Numbered from the stretch's first letter, positions 1 to 11,440 are shown. The stretch is DNA of 64,000 nucleotides from Gibbula magus (GCA_936450465.1 OW388296.1:48001750-48065749), one strand, 5' to 3'. The notes: generated by a model not told the origin, from the sequence alone. A program made the numbers and translations.

Positions 1-420
1 CGCGATAAAGCGATAAAGCGATATGGACACACTACAAAGCGATATAGCAACACGACAAAGCGATATCGTCGAACGACAAAGCGATAGTGTCGCGCGACAT
101 AGCGATAGTGTCCCGCGACAAAGCGATAGTGTTGCACGACAAAGCGATAAGGCCGCATGACAAAGCGATAAGGCCGCACGACAAAGCGATAAGGCGGCAC
201 GACAAAGCGATATTGCCGCACGACAAAGCGATAAAAAACATTTCGCTTTGTCGCGCAGTTATATCGCTTTATCGCTCTTTCGCTTTATCGCTCTTACGCT
301 TTATCGCTCTTACGCTTTATCGCTCTTACGCTTTATCGCTATTTCGCTTTATCACTTTATCGCTTTTTCGCTCTTTCACTCTTTTGCTTTATCGCTTTGT
401 TGCACCACTGTACCTTTTTT
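1..420. repeat. Inverted short-tandem array, AAAGCGATA / TATCGCTTT type
   Basis: Positions 1-235 repeat a 17-22 bp unit containing ACAAAGCGATA. From about 245 to 410 the same core runs in the opposite orientation (TATCGCTCTT, TATCGCTTT). The two halves can pair into a long imperfect hairpin. Open frames through it give only low-complexity Leu/Ser/Arg/Phe peptides, so I do not call genes. The array may be cut by the window start. A related one-sided array lies at 7456-8157. Confidence 0.85.
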
Positions 421-435
421 TGAATATTTGAGAGT

Positions 436-1100
436 GGGATATGATGGCTAAGAGGGGCCATTTGATTTCGTGTTAACTTTCCAACACCAAATCGCGAAAT
501 TGCTAAAAAATCAAAACGAAATCGAGAAATTGTGAAACGAAATCGGGAAACAGGGAAACGAAATCGAAAAACATTGACACGAAATCGCGAAACAGCGAAC
601 GAAATCGCAAAACGGCGAAACATATGCGAAACGAAATCGCGAAGGAGCGAAACGTCCCTGAAACGAAATCGCGAAGGAGTGAAACGTCCCCGAAATGAAA
701 TAGCGAAGGAGCGAAACGTCCGCGTAACCCAATCGCAATGAAGCTAAAGAGCGAAAGAGCGAAATTGCAAGAGCGAAACCGCGAAGGAGCAAAATCCAAT
801 ATATCACGTTTCAACATCACATATCTATGATGGCTGAGAGGGGCCATTTGATTTCGTGTTAACTTTCCAACACGAAATCGCGAAATCGCGAAAAAATCAA
901 AACGAAATCGCGAAATTGTAAAACGAAATCGTGAAACAGCGAAACGAAATCGCGAAACAGCGACACTAAATCGCGAAACAGCGAACGAAATCGCCAAGGA
1001 GCGAAACGCCGCGAAGGAGTAAAAGAGCGAAATTGCGAAGAAGCGAAATTGCGAAGAAGCGAAATCGCGAAAGAGCGAAATTGCGAAATAAGGATTTTAC
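436..1100 (+). repeat. Left subterminal GAAATCGCGAAA array of copy A
   Basis: The array has degenerate units such as CGAAATCGCGAAA and GCGAAGGAGCGAAA. The terminus motif TATGATGGCTGAGAGGGG occurs twice (about 439 and 828), so two element ends are stacked. The frames are repeat translations, not genes. Confidence 0.8.
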
Positions 1101-1383
1101 AGTTCCCTGTTCATAGTAAGTAAGATCGGATGTTTGACCAAATAATCTGATATCCTATAATTGTTTTTTTGTAACATAACATGACAATTATATTATAAGG
1201 CCATGAACCGGTATACAACGCAGTTATGTATTATAGAATCTGCATGTTATAGTTGTTTTTATGTGTAGTGTTATTTGTTAGAAATATATACACTGGAATT
1301 CTAATTTCGAAAAACTTATAAACTTGTTGGTGATTTCTTTTATCTCTTTAAATTATAAACCGTTATATTTTACGCTTCGTATA

Positions 1384-1386
<3 letters not shown>

Positions 1387-1472
<86 letters not shown>
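1387..1472. repeat. (TA)n microsatellite
   Basis: Uninterrupted TA dinucleotides are flanked by short inverted ACGCTTCGTATA and TATACTTCGCTTCG blocks. The same arrangement occurs in copy B at 18012-18209. Confidence 0.95.
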
Positions 1473-1473
<1 letters not shown>

Positions 1474-1699
1474 TTCGCTTCGTATATAAAATGATTTTAT
1501 CCAATATATTATCATATCATAGAGATCTTGAGTGTAATTTAAACAAAATATATCATTCGTGGGATTATCTCTTTATATTATAAACCGTTATATTTTACGC
1601 TTCGTATATCGTATACTTCGCTTCGTATATAAAATGATTTTATCCAATATATCAAGTTTCAACATCAGATATCATAGAGATCTTGAGTGTAATTTTAAA

Positions 1700-1790
1700 C
1701 AAAATATATCATTCGTGGGATTCGAACCTTAACCAAGGACAAGAGTAGAACAGACGGTCAAGGCAGTAACTACTAGACAACACATCACCT
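1700..1790 (-). other. tRNA-like segment in the core of copy A
   Basis: On the minus strand an A-box-like TGTCTAGTAGTTA (near 1780) is followed about 50 nt later by a B-box GGTTCGAATCC (1728-1718). No acceptor stem can be paired, so this is not a functional tRNA gene. The segment is kept in copy B (17858-17935). It may be a decayed SINE head or an internal Pol III promoter of the element. Confidence 0.5.
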
Positions 1791-2110
1791 CATCCGCCTT
1801 TGACACGAATTGTATTCATTAACTATATATACAGAAAGAAACTATTGTATTTTCTATGTCGTTTAAATAGAAAGTATGATAGTATTTATTATAAAGAATG
1901 CGACGCTTCCTAACTTTCGGTGTTGATAGGCCTGCAAAAAAGCCATCTCGTCTATCTATTTAAATTGATCACGGAAATGTCGCTTTAATTATTGTAAATC
2001 TGTCATTCGTCATGTCATAAAATTCAACGATATTTACAGATAATATTTCTAAAAAGTGGGTATGGTACCAACTACTTTGACGTCTTGTGGGTATCTTCAA
2101 AATTTGTTCG

Positions 2111-2169
2111 AGTGAGTGAGTGAGTTATTGTTTAACGCCGCTTCGGCAGTATTGCAGCCATTAGCGGCG
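2111..2169 (+). mobile_element. Short SINE-like insertion with 12-bp target duplication
   Basis: The segment starts AGTGAGTGAGTGAGTT and contains TTTAACGCCGC, a repeat type common in molluscan genomes. It is flanked by the direct repeat AAAATTTGTTCG at 2099-2110 and 2171-2182. The corresponding place in copy B (near 17515) lacks the insert, which supports a recent retroposition-like event into copy A. Confidence 0.7.
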
Positions 2170-2903
2170 AAAAATTTGTTCGATACCAACTATATGTTAC
2201 AGGAGTCGGTATAACATCAAACCATTGTGCATGTTCCTTGATTTGTGTAATAATATGTAGCATTGTATTATGATATATTGCCAGATTGCATTCTACTTAC
2301 AGACAGGATCCAGCTTCAAAATCTAACTTTCAAACTATAATTGCTATTTTTAGAAACATACGTTGAGTAAACGTTTCTTCTTATACATTGCAAAACTCGC
2401 CGTGTGGTATTTAAATACACGAAGATGTATTATCATAAACATGCTAACTAAGAAAGAAGACCGAACGCGAGCCAGGAAGCGATATTTGTTGATTGTTTAA
2501 TTAATAACAGAGACATTTATAGTTCATATGCAAATGAGAAATACCCTAGTTCAAACAAAGTTAAAAGATTTGAATACAAATCATCGATTTGAATAAGACT
2601 ATTTAAATTGGTATAACTTGCTTATTGGAAATTGGAACATTTATAAGAGTAAGGCACAATTTGCCAAACGAGAAATCAAATCACAATGACCACATTATTT
2701 TTTAAATGTTATACAATTTGTATATTCGGTATGTAGGTCATTATTAAATATTTGAGACTGTTTAATCGAAATATGATGCCAAACGCGGTTTTTCTTCGTT
2801 TAATAAAAACAACTATAGTAAATCATAAATGGTATTCCAGATTATGACTATTTTAAAACTATGACAACCAAACGATACATGCGCAAAATTATATGCGCAA
2901 CTT

Positions 2904-3218
2904 ATGAATGTATCAAGTTTGACAGTCATCATAACAGTGCGTGCTACGGTTTTCGCTGTACGGATAGGCGTGTTTACACTCAATCTGCGACAACTTCATC
3001 ACTTTGAAGCTGTCCGCTTCAACGTTTTAATTATCGATTACAGGTTAATGAGAGCGAATTGTAATTATATTACTGCATCTATAGTAAGTCCTGGACTATC
3101 CAAATTACTGTCAAGAAGTGTGCTGTACAGTTCCTTTGAGTACTGTACTCACAATTTAAAATTGTTGGCGTATTTACTGTATTATCATACGTGTTTAATA
3201 CACTTTAATTTTGATTGA
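2904..3218 (+). other. Open frame conserved between copies A and B (unrecognised)
   Basis: This is a 104-codon frame. Its first ~59 codons match the frame at 16776-16513 in copy B with only a few substitutions, after which the two diverge. I recognise no domain, signal peptide or transposase motif. Conservation may only reflect recent duplication of the whole element, so coding status is doubtful. Confidence 0.25.
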
Positions 3219-3789
3219 TGTGTATTTTCTGAATATACCATTTATTTCCCACTCCATAAAAAACTATAATGTAGATTACAGTAAAATAGCTACAACGTAT
3301 TAAGTGAATACAATTTTTTTGGCGTGTCCATGATATGATAAATTACGTATTATGTCAATCTGTCGACAGATAAATTTAGAATAGGTTGTGGCTAGATGAC
3401 CAAAAGGTGACAAAAGAATCATATTTTCATTGTGCATATGCATTTGATGTTTGGTGTATATGGCAGCTCTTGTTGGCTGCATTACTATTTTGACATATTC
3501 CAAAGTTACTCCTACTTACTCTTACTTCTCTGACAAATATAAACAATAACAAGTTACCTATTATACGTCGTTCATATTACCAGTTCGATTTTTTTGTATC
3601 GATCTTACATTGTCCTCAATTAACGTTACATTTATCATAAAACATGCAGATTCTATAATATATAACTGCTTTGTATACCGGTTCATCTCCTTATAATATA
3701 ATTGTCACGTTATGTTACAAAAAACAATTATAGGTTATCAGATTATTTGGTCAAACATCCGATCTTACTTACAATGAACAGGGAACTGT

Positions 3790-5123
3790 AAATTCCTTAT
3801 TTCGCTCCTTCGCTCCTTCGCTCCTTCGCTCCTTCGCGATTTCGCTCCTTCGCGATTTTGCTCCTTTGCGATTTCGCTTCTTCGCGATTTCGCTCCTTCG
3901 CGAATTCGCTTCTTCGCTCCTTCGCGGTTTCGCTCCTTCGCTCTTTCGCTCTTTCGCTCTTTCGCTCATTTGCTCCTTCGCTATTTCGTTTCGCGGACGT
4001 TTCGCTCCTTCGCAATTTCGTTTCGCGGACGTTTCGCTCCTTCGCGATTACGTTTCGGGGGCGTTTCGCTCCTTCGCAATTTCGTTTCGCGGACGTTTCG
4101 CTCCTTCGTATGGTGGCTGATTTCTGCCATTCGCGTCTTCGCTACTTCCTGTTATTCTAAGCTAGGGCGAAATAGCGAAGTGACGATGCGAAGTAGCGAG
4201 GTGACGATGCGAAGTAGCAAAGCGGCGATGCGAAGTAACGACGATGCGATGCGAAGTAGCGAAGACGCGATGCGAAGTAGCGATGCGAAATAGCGAGGAC
4301 GCGAAGGTTTTGCATCGCTACTTCGCATCGCTACTTCGCATCGCGACTTCTCTACTTCGTATCGCCACTTCGCTACTTCCCATCGCCACTTCGCTACTTC
4401 GCATCATTACTTCGACACTTCGCCACTTCGTCAGTTCGTCACTTCGCTACCTCGCCATTTCGCTTTTCGCCCCTTCGCCTCTTGGCCAATTCGTCATTTC
4501 GCCTCTTCGCTACTTCGCTACTTCGCCACTTCGCATCGCCACTTCGCTACTTCGCATCGCCACTTCGCTACTTCACATCGCTACTTCGCTACTTCGCCTC
4601 TTCGCATCTTCGCTACTTCGCTACATCGTGTCTTCGCTACTTCGTCACTTCGCGACGAAGTAGCGAAGACACAATGTAGCATAGAAGCGAAGTGGCGATG
4701 CGAAATAGCGAAGTAGCGATGAGAAGTAGCGAAGTGCCGATGCGAAGAAGCGAAGCAAAAATCTTTGCTATTTAGCTATTTCGCATCGCTACTTCGCATC
4801 GCCTCTTCTTTACTTCGCATCGCGTTTTCGCTACTTCGCATCGCGTCTTCGCTACTTCGCATCGCCACTTCGCTATTTCGCCCTAGATTCTAATAACATG
4901 AAGTAGCGAAGACGCGACTGGCAGATATCAGCCACCATACCTTCGCGATTTCGTTCGCTGTTTCGCGATTTTGTGTCGCTGTTTCGCGATTTCATTTCCC
5001 TGTTTCGCGATTTCGTTTCACAATTTCGCGATTTCGTTTTGATTTTTTCGCGATTTCGCTATTTCGTGTTGGAAAGTTAACACGAAATCAAATGGCCCCT
5101 CTCAGCCATCTTAGCCATCATAG
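3790..5123 (-). repeat. Right subterminal array of copy A
   Basis: Units TTCGCTCCTTCGC and TTTCGTTTCGCGGACG run from about 3800 to 4108 and resume at about 4940. This is the reverse complement of the left array, and it ends with the terminus TTAGCCATCATAG. A separate foldback element interrupts it at 4109-4939. Confidence 0.8.
4109..4939. mobile_element. Nested foldback element with CGAAGTAGCGA arrays
   Basis: The termini TATGGTGGCTGAT and ATCAGCCACCATA are inverted. The inverted similarity continues about 70 bp inward through TCGCGTCTTCGCTACTTC and CTAGGGCGAAATAGCG. The interior is made of CGATGCGAAGTAG units that switch orientation several times (about 4310, 4655, 4765), giving nested hairpins. 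The direct repeat CCTTCG sits at 4103-4108 and 4940-4945. This is compatible with a 6-bp target duplication, although the target array is itself CCTTCG-rich. Confidence 0.7.
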
Positions 5124-6389
5124 TGGAGACTATTTTTTTCAAACGAAATGATTTTATGTATTGTTCTTGCAGTTAAACTTTTTAATTGCATGTACTTGTC
5201 TGAAATTATTTATGTTCTAACTAAATGATGATACTTGACCTTTAAGGCTACTTCAAAAGATGTGCTTTATGCTCATTAAGATTTAATTGATTCAAAAACT
5301 TGAATTGAGCAGGAAAACCAAAGAGAATACCAATGTTTTGTAATAGAATACCAAGATTTGTAGAGGTATTTAAAAACAGTTCCAGTCAAGCAGAATTGTT
5401 TTATATATGATCATATTTTTCGAAAAACGAGAGAGAAACACATTCTAAACTTCAAAAGTTGATCTTCGCTGTGAACATACTTGTCCATTGTAAACATCCT
5501 AATATATATAATTAGAAGTACATGCTATTTAGATAGTGAACAATTATAACAAGGTTACATTTGGGATAACACTACCTTCAATAGTACAAATTCTCGTACT
5601 TTTCGGGCCGAGTCCCATGCGGGAACCGAACCCACACCCTCAGAGTAACTCTGAAATATGTTGCCAATTTTGTATTATCCCATGCACTGAGTCATAATAC
5701 CGTTTTGTATTATTTAGCCATTTCTCATTTTTTTACGAACGACTTTACCAAGATATTACATTGAAATTCCTGGATATGAAAAATCTATTCACTTGTTTAA
5801 CTCTTTAGCAAAATAGATGTAAACAACTAGGATGTCCTCAACAGTCAGGAAAATGTATTTCACTACTATGCACTGTATAATGCCATGGGCCTCCTTTCTG
5901 ATTATACTATCTCTGTATGTGAGCAGAATGAAGCCATTCAAGTGTGAAAGAGATGATTTTGTAACCTCAAATACGTATTCGAATGTCGCTGAGCTCCATG
6001 CACTGAAGGCGTACAACCTATTACCATCATACTAATGATTCATGACGATGCGCGGAGTTCACATTTTCAATAAATTTACCCAAAACGTGCTTTTTCATGA
6101 ATCAGACCCTTTAGAATTATTCCTGTCGCACATATTAATACACAATGTCACACAAATATTCTACTGTGATATAGCCTAATAGTGTTATGATGTGCAAAAT
6201 GTAACCCAGAAAACACAATTAGATATTTTATTTTGATAATGATAGATTATTTGATTCTTTCCTTTGATTTGTTAGTGAATGTCTAAATAATATACCAGTG
6301 TTGTTACAATAGATTTCCAAACTTGTATTTTACATTATGTTGATGAATATATATCAGAAGTTATCAATTTCAATTCTGTATTTCTGAAT
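5124..6389. other. Intergenic AT-rich stretch
   Basis: I recognise no gene. At 5622-5632 a B-box-like motif on the minus strand (GGTTCGGTTCC) lies in a short GC-richer patch that may be a SINE remnant. Open frames near 5790-6035 have no recognisable features. Confidence 0.5.
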
Positions 6390-7215
6390 CGAGGCCATCG
6401 GCCCGTAACTACATATGTTATATATGGCTAGACATGATGTGTACAGCAACAGTCATTCAAATAACATCTTTTGTACATGGCATGAAAAATAACGCTTGCT
6501 AAATTATTGAGGAGTTTACAATTCGATGTTGACATGAGGATTTTAAATTTAGTTTTATTTGGATTGGTACAAACAGTTTCCGGCAAATGATTCAGGCGGA
6601 GCTCTTTAAATTTGGAACACCCAAGAAGGAAATGGTATTCATCCTCAATTATAGCCGTCGTCGGATTGTAATTAAACATAATCCATCATTTCTATCTATA
6701 TTATAAAACCGACCAGTTTGAATTCTTAAATGATGCGAAAAACACGTAAATTGGGCGAATGCTACTCTAAACATTTTAACAACAACCTCATTCAAATATA
6801 ATTCCTTAGACAGTGAAGCTTTAAAATAAGAGTAAGATATGGAGTTGGTGCCGTTTTGAAGTGAACTGTACCAATTCTGTTCATGAATACATTTTAATCG
6901 ACACAGAAATTTTGAGAAAAACGAAGTAGGCAGACAAACAAATTGTTGGTCCCAAACAAAACCAAAGCCCAAACTGTACAATAAATCTCGAAACTTCGCC
7001 CTATTAACATTATTATTTTCGGTACCTTTTAACATCATATAATAAAAAAATTTGGGATGCCGAGTGTCAGACATATTTAATGATTTTAAGCTATATTTGA
7101 CAGTTTTTATATGTAAAAATATAGAGAAAGAAGAAGAAATCAGAGTGCGCCGACACACCATGTCAGCATTTTGAATTAATCTATTAGAGTTGTAGATGTC
7201 TGTTTTAATGAGCAT
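6390..7215 (-). pseudogene. LINE (non-LTR retrotransposon) 3' fragment
   Basis: Two consecutive minus-strand frames (7215-6649 and 6679-6428) correspond to the C-terminal part of a reverse-transcriptase ORF. They match, segment by segment, the better copy at 59310-58261. Shared blocks include RHPKFFYYMML, LKCIHEQNW, SYSYFK, KELYL and CFSHHLRI, then EDEYHFLLGCSKF. The frames are offset near 6660, so the fragment is broken. The 3' UTR block GGGCCGATGGCC is also shared. No RT catalytic motif remains, so it is 5' truncated and dead. Confidence 0.75.
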
Positions 7216-7455
7216 GGATTTCTGAATTATTCACCTGAAGTTGTTTTATAGAGAAATCTCCTTATATGTTTATTCAAATTCTTAATAAAAATAAACTTGC
7301 ATTAATGATATTTATATAATAGCGACCTTTGGGGATTGAAAGTGGAATCGTTTATCAAAATCATTCTTATGTTATGTGAATCCAAATACCAAGTCAAATG
7401 AAAAGAAATTGAATGAAACCAGTATTCTATTGTTATGTAAAAGATTTAGGTCGAC

Positions 7456-8157
7456 ATGTCAATATCGCTCTTTTGCTTTATCGCTTTATCGCTCTTTCGC
7501 TTTATCGCTCTTTCGCTTTATCGCTCTTTCGCTTTATCGCTCTTTCGCTTTATCGCTCTTACGCTTTATCGCTCTTACGCTTTATCGCTCTTTCGCGATT
7601 ATCGCTCTTTCGCTTTATCGCTCTTTCGCTTTATCGCTTTTTTGCTTTTTCGCTTTATCGCTCTTTTGTTTTATCGCTCTTTCGCTTTTTCGCTTTATCG
7701 CTCTTTCACTTTATCGCTTTTTGCTTTTTCGCTCTTTCGCGTTTTCGCTCTTTTGCTTTTATCGCTTTATCGCTCTTTTGTTTATCGCTTTGTTGCGCTA
7801 CTATATTGCTCTTTCGCTTTATCGCTCTTTCGCTCTTTCGCTTTATCGCTCTTTCGCTCTTTCGCTTTATCACGTTTTATTATCGCTTTGTCGTGTTGTT
7901 ATATCGCTTTGTCGTGTTGTTATATCGCTTTGTCGTGTTGCCTTATGGCTTTGTCGTACGGCGTTATCGCTTTGTCGTGTAGCCTTATCGCTTTGTCGTG
8001 CGGCGTTATCGCTTTGTCGTGTGATCATTTCGCTTTGTCATACGGCGTTATCGCTTTGTCGTGTGGCCATATCGCTTATTCGTGTCGCAATATCGCTTTA
8101 TCGCGTTGGTGCCAGAGGGCGAAAGAGCGATGTCCCCTCTCGGCCATCATAGCATTC
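7456..8157 (-). mobile_element. One-sided foldback arm: TATCGCTCTT / TATCGCTTTGTCG array with element terminus
   Basis: From 7460 to 7860 the unit is about 15 bp (TTTCGCTTTATCGCTC). From 7880 to 8100 it changes to about 22 bp (TATCGCTTTGTCGTG plus a variable part). The array ends at 8137-8157 with CCCCTCTCGGCCATCATAG, the reverse complement of the terminus seen at 439, 828, 14747 and 15099. No opposite terminus was found near 7440. The overlapping open frames of up to 258 codons are Leu/Ser/Arg/Phe repeats and are not genes. Confidence 0.75.
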
Positions 8158-8196
8158 TTTTAATTTCATCGATTTAAACATTAAAGCAAGACTCAC

Positions 8197-8268
8197 CACA
8201 ATGCCCGGATGCGAGGAATATTCCACAGAGAATCAACAACGATAACCAGGCCATTTTTCTTCAGTTAC
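8197..8268 (-). CDS. Orphan first coding exon: signal peptide of a secreted protein, paralogue of the ADP-ribosyltransferase exon 1
   Basis: On the minus strand a polypyrimidine tract plus CAG acceptor (8271-8269) is followed by a 14-nt leader and an ATG at 8254. The 19 codons read MAWLSLLILCGIFLASGHC, a typical cleavable signal peptide. They are followed by one extra base and a GTGAGT donor (8196-8191). Length, phase 1 end, the GTA-CTGAAGAAA leader and the ATGGC start all match the exon at 39964-39893, so the two are paralogous. I find no partner exons to the left. The TIR of the 7456-8157 array begins about 40 bp inside the intron. The exon may belong to a gene continuing beyond the window start, or be stranded. 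Confidence 0.6.
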
Positions 8269-8819
8269 CTGAAAAAAAACCCAGAATTGTGCTATCAACA
8301 CGTCTCTCTAACAACCAAAAGACAGATTTGAAAGAAACATACGATTTTGCGATAAACTGATGTTATTCATTTTGATGTAGTGTATCAAAAATATTTGCAT
8401 TTATTTTTCATGGAAACAAGTTTTGTATATGAAAGTATAGTTTTTTTGGACAGATGCTTTCGTGGCAAATTTTACAACCCCCCGTTTGGCTGAGCTACCG
8501 CATAGCAATGGAACGGTTAGGAAAATTCCCGGAATGTGAGAATGTGGAATCATAAATCTACCCCGCCTATTATTATGTCTACCTTGTACCATCGTAATTC
8601 TAAATTACATGCATGTTAGTTTACTTTTAGACTGCCTCCATTTTTGGGGCAGAACATAAATCATCAGCCGACGTACAAAGCTACTTTAAGTTATAGGGTA
8701 TCATCCCCGATAATGCAATGCAAATCGGTCCAGAATCGCGTAAAAACGTGCACATAATAGAGCGCTTTTTATTTAAGGCGTTGTAGTTTTTGGAATAACA
8801 TTTTTGCTCAAATTGACAT

Positions 8820-10315
8820 TTATTATTACGTTTTATACAATATTTTGACACGTGAGAAGGTAAAACATCTCATTACACGACCCGAAAGCCGTATCCACAG
8901 AAAACGGCTAAGAGAAAACAAAGAGAAAACAATAACAAGAATTTATCTAAGTAAATTTGTGTTTTTTAATATGTATTATGAACAACATTTCATTTTAAAG
9001 ATACAATTTCAACAAAGTAATTTTTCAGCACTCATGTTTGTCATAAAAGAACATTTTGTCATAAAAGGCACTGAAGCACGTTTTTTTAAAATCCAGATTA
9101 TGTTTCCTCAAAGTTGCCATTTATTATATAAAGTTTATACATTATATTGGTAGGTTAATGGGTGAAACAACTCATTACACCACCCGGTAAGCAGTATCCA
9201 TAGAAAACGGCTATCAATATTCTAAGAAATGGTGCGACATTTAAAGCAACAGTGTTGTGACACTCTTCAGTGTGAGAGGTAGATGTGTATGTCTCATGAG
9301 AATTTGAGAGTTACGACGGCAAGATGGTTGACCATTCCATCATAGTATCATATCTAAAGCTCTACTATGGGTGTTTAGGTCAGATCGCTTGAACTACCCT
9401 CAGTCGGCCATATTAATGAAAACACATTAAAATGGCCGCTTGATGAGAAATAGACTCGCATGGCTTAACCGAACCATGTACATTCGTTTCAGAACTCTTT
9501 TCATTGACTCGGCAGTATTATTTATCCATTGGTAACGCTTTGTGAGAGCACTTTATATAAGTCAGAAAATCGTGCTACAGCGCTTTTAAAGCCGCTGTAG
9601 CACGTTTTTTAAATATTATTTTTTTCTTACGTTTGCCATTTATTATCTAAGTTTATGCAATATATTGTTACGTGAGAAGGTAAAACATCTCATAACACGA
9701 CCCGAAAAGCCGTATGCACAGAAAACGGTTATTCTAAAGCGACAATTTTGTGGAAATTGTTAGTGTTAGAGGCAGATTTTTAGGTCTCATGCGATTTTGA
9801 GAGTTCAGTTCAAGATGGTTGACCATTTCATCATTATAATATATTATAAACTCTACAGTAACTAACTAACTCTAACACTTATTATATAAATTACCTTTTT
9901 GTGAGATCACTTTTTTCAGTAAGAACGACGTGCTACGGCGCCTTTCAGTACGTATCATGGGACACATGTCATTTTAAATGACTGGATAAGCCCTATCCAT
10001 ATCAAACGGTAATCTTTATTCAAAGAAAATGGTGCGACATGTAAAGGGACAATTTTGTGGAACTCTTCAGCGTGAGATGTAGATTTTTAGTTCTCATGTG
10101 ATTCTGTCATATTTAAAGTATACTTAGATGTGAAGGTACCGCTACACAGTCAGATTACTTGTGCTATACCCTGTGAAAACCTTAACATGACCGCTCGTTT
10201 AGAACCCTTTTTTGGACTATTTAGCCATTTGTAAGTTGAAACACTGAATTACCTTTCCGTGAGGTCACTTTAATTCAGTGATGATGGCATGCTACAAAGC
10301 CTTTAAAGTCGTCTT
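8820..10315 (+). repeat. Tandem run of about 0.4-0.5-kb dispersed element (GTGCTACAGC type), three to four partial copies
   Basis: Landmarks recur in order: a GAAGCACGTTTTT or TGTAGCACGTTTTT head, CATTTATTAT, AAAACATCTCATTACAC with CACCCGG, AGAAAACGGCTA, GGTGCGACAT, CTCTTCAG, TTGACCATTCCATCAT and an ATCGTGCTACAGCGC tail. Copies start near 8820 (partial), 9060, 9590 and 9935. Close relatives lie at 46905-47165 and 48515-49020. It is probably a non-autonomous DNA element. No ORF is recognisable. Confidence 0.65.
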
Positions 10316-10754
10316 TCTTATAAAGATATTGGTAATATCAAAAACTAATTTGAAATATCATAAAAATTATTTTGGTATCAAGGTGATTTTTAATTAATGT
10401 CATATCTTTCATCAAAGGCAATGCTTTTATCAAATTAAACTTTCTTTTCAAAATCTGTGTTCTTTTCATCAATGTCTTTTTTCAATCATAGTAGTTTCTA
10501 GATTAAAATGGTATTTTCCTCATTGTAAATATATTTGTTTTCTAAAAAAATCATTCTATCCCATCTTTACGTGGTAGTATCGTAATTTGTGATTGTGATT
10601 TTTCTGCAGTCGGGATATCCATGAAAACTATTTCATTTTCAGACGGGATGTATCCGAACTAGTGATACAAAAGTTAACCGATAGCAAAAGTGATTATGTT
10701 TACCAATTAAGAAATACTTTACAGGGAAATAAGTTGACATTGTTCACATTGGTC

Positions 10755-11085
10755 AATGGAGCACAGTTGTGTAGTGGTTAGCATGTTTGCCTCTCGCGCC
10801 AACGGCCCGGGTTCGAATCCCGGTGAAGGCACCAGACATTTGTGACCTGGGTCTATATACTGTGTTGTGTTCTTGGGCAAGGTACTTTATCTACATTGCA
10901 CTCAGTCCTCCCAGCTGTACACATGGGCACCTGAACACGAGAATGTAATAGGCGACACCGAAAGTACGATTCCTTCAGTGTAATAATACTATATATGGTA
11001 TTAATAGTAGCACCCTGAGCATGCTTTGTGCGTGGATATGTGCGCATTATAAATATACTACTATCATTAGTATTATTAAAAAGAT
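10755..11085 (+). mobile_element. tRNA-derived SINE
   Basis: The head carries an A-box-like GTGTAGTGGTTAGC (about 10770) and a perfect B-box GGTTCGAATCC (10810-10820) within a pairable TpsiC arm (CCGGG...CCCGG). A conserved central domain follows (about 10868-10936: TTGGGCAAGGTACTTTATC, then CAGTCCTCCCAGCTGTA). The 3' end reads GTGCGCATTATAAATA and finishes in an ATT-rich tail. The order head, central domain, tail is that of animal SINEs with shared central domains. The family name (for example MetaSINE) was not verified. Confidence 0.8.
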
Positions 11086-11440
11086 TCAAAATAGCCAACT
11101 TTCGGGACTAACCCCAGTTGAAGAAAAACTGTCTGTCGAGAGAAATATTCTTGAAGACTGGCAACTTCCCTTTAGCATGGACAGGGCTTACCCCCGTGAA
11201 GATACTTAACATGGAATTTAATACTAGTATGCTCAGCTAAGATTTTTTTCTTGATACCTATGCCATGGAGTTCCCTATGATACAAACCATGTTAATTGAT
11301 AGTACATTGTATGAATGTACAAAATATAGAAACATAACCTCGAATGTTGAATCCTCTTAAATACTCCATCTTATGCTGTAAGCAAGCTTATGAATGAATG
11401 TCTTTGTATAGAATACACTTAAATGTTGGTTTGTCTTAAA

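Larger units (their letters stand above)
436..5123. mobile_element. Composite foldback-type element, copy A
   Basis: Inverted termini are visible. TATGATGGCTAAGAGGGG followed by CCATTTGATTTCG lies at 439-470, and its reverse complement (AATGGCCCCTCTCAGCC) lies at about 5090-5110. Inside each end is a subterminal array built on GAAATCGCGAAA. Inside the arrays is a second inverted pair: a stretch around 1095-1250 (ACAGTTCCCTGTTCAT through CCGGTTCAT) reads in reverse at about 3650-3795. The unique core (about 1260-3600) recurs in inverted orientation as copy B. No transposase is recognisable, so it is probably non-autonomous or a nested composite. Class assignment is inference. Confidence 0.7.

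Noticed and set aside
7376..8163. Open frames of 189-258 codons rich in Leu, Ser, Phe, Arg, Tyr
   Set aside because: All three frames of the array are open with the same low-complexity composition. They translate the TATCGCTTT satellite and not a gene. The same applies to frames in 87-1000, 3769-4680 and 14815-15490.
10755..10833. Functional tRNA gene
   Set aside because: The B-box arm is good, but the acceptor stem does not pair and the conserved SINE domain follows directly.
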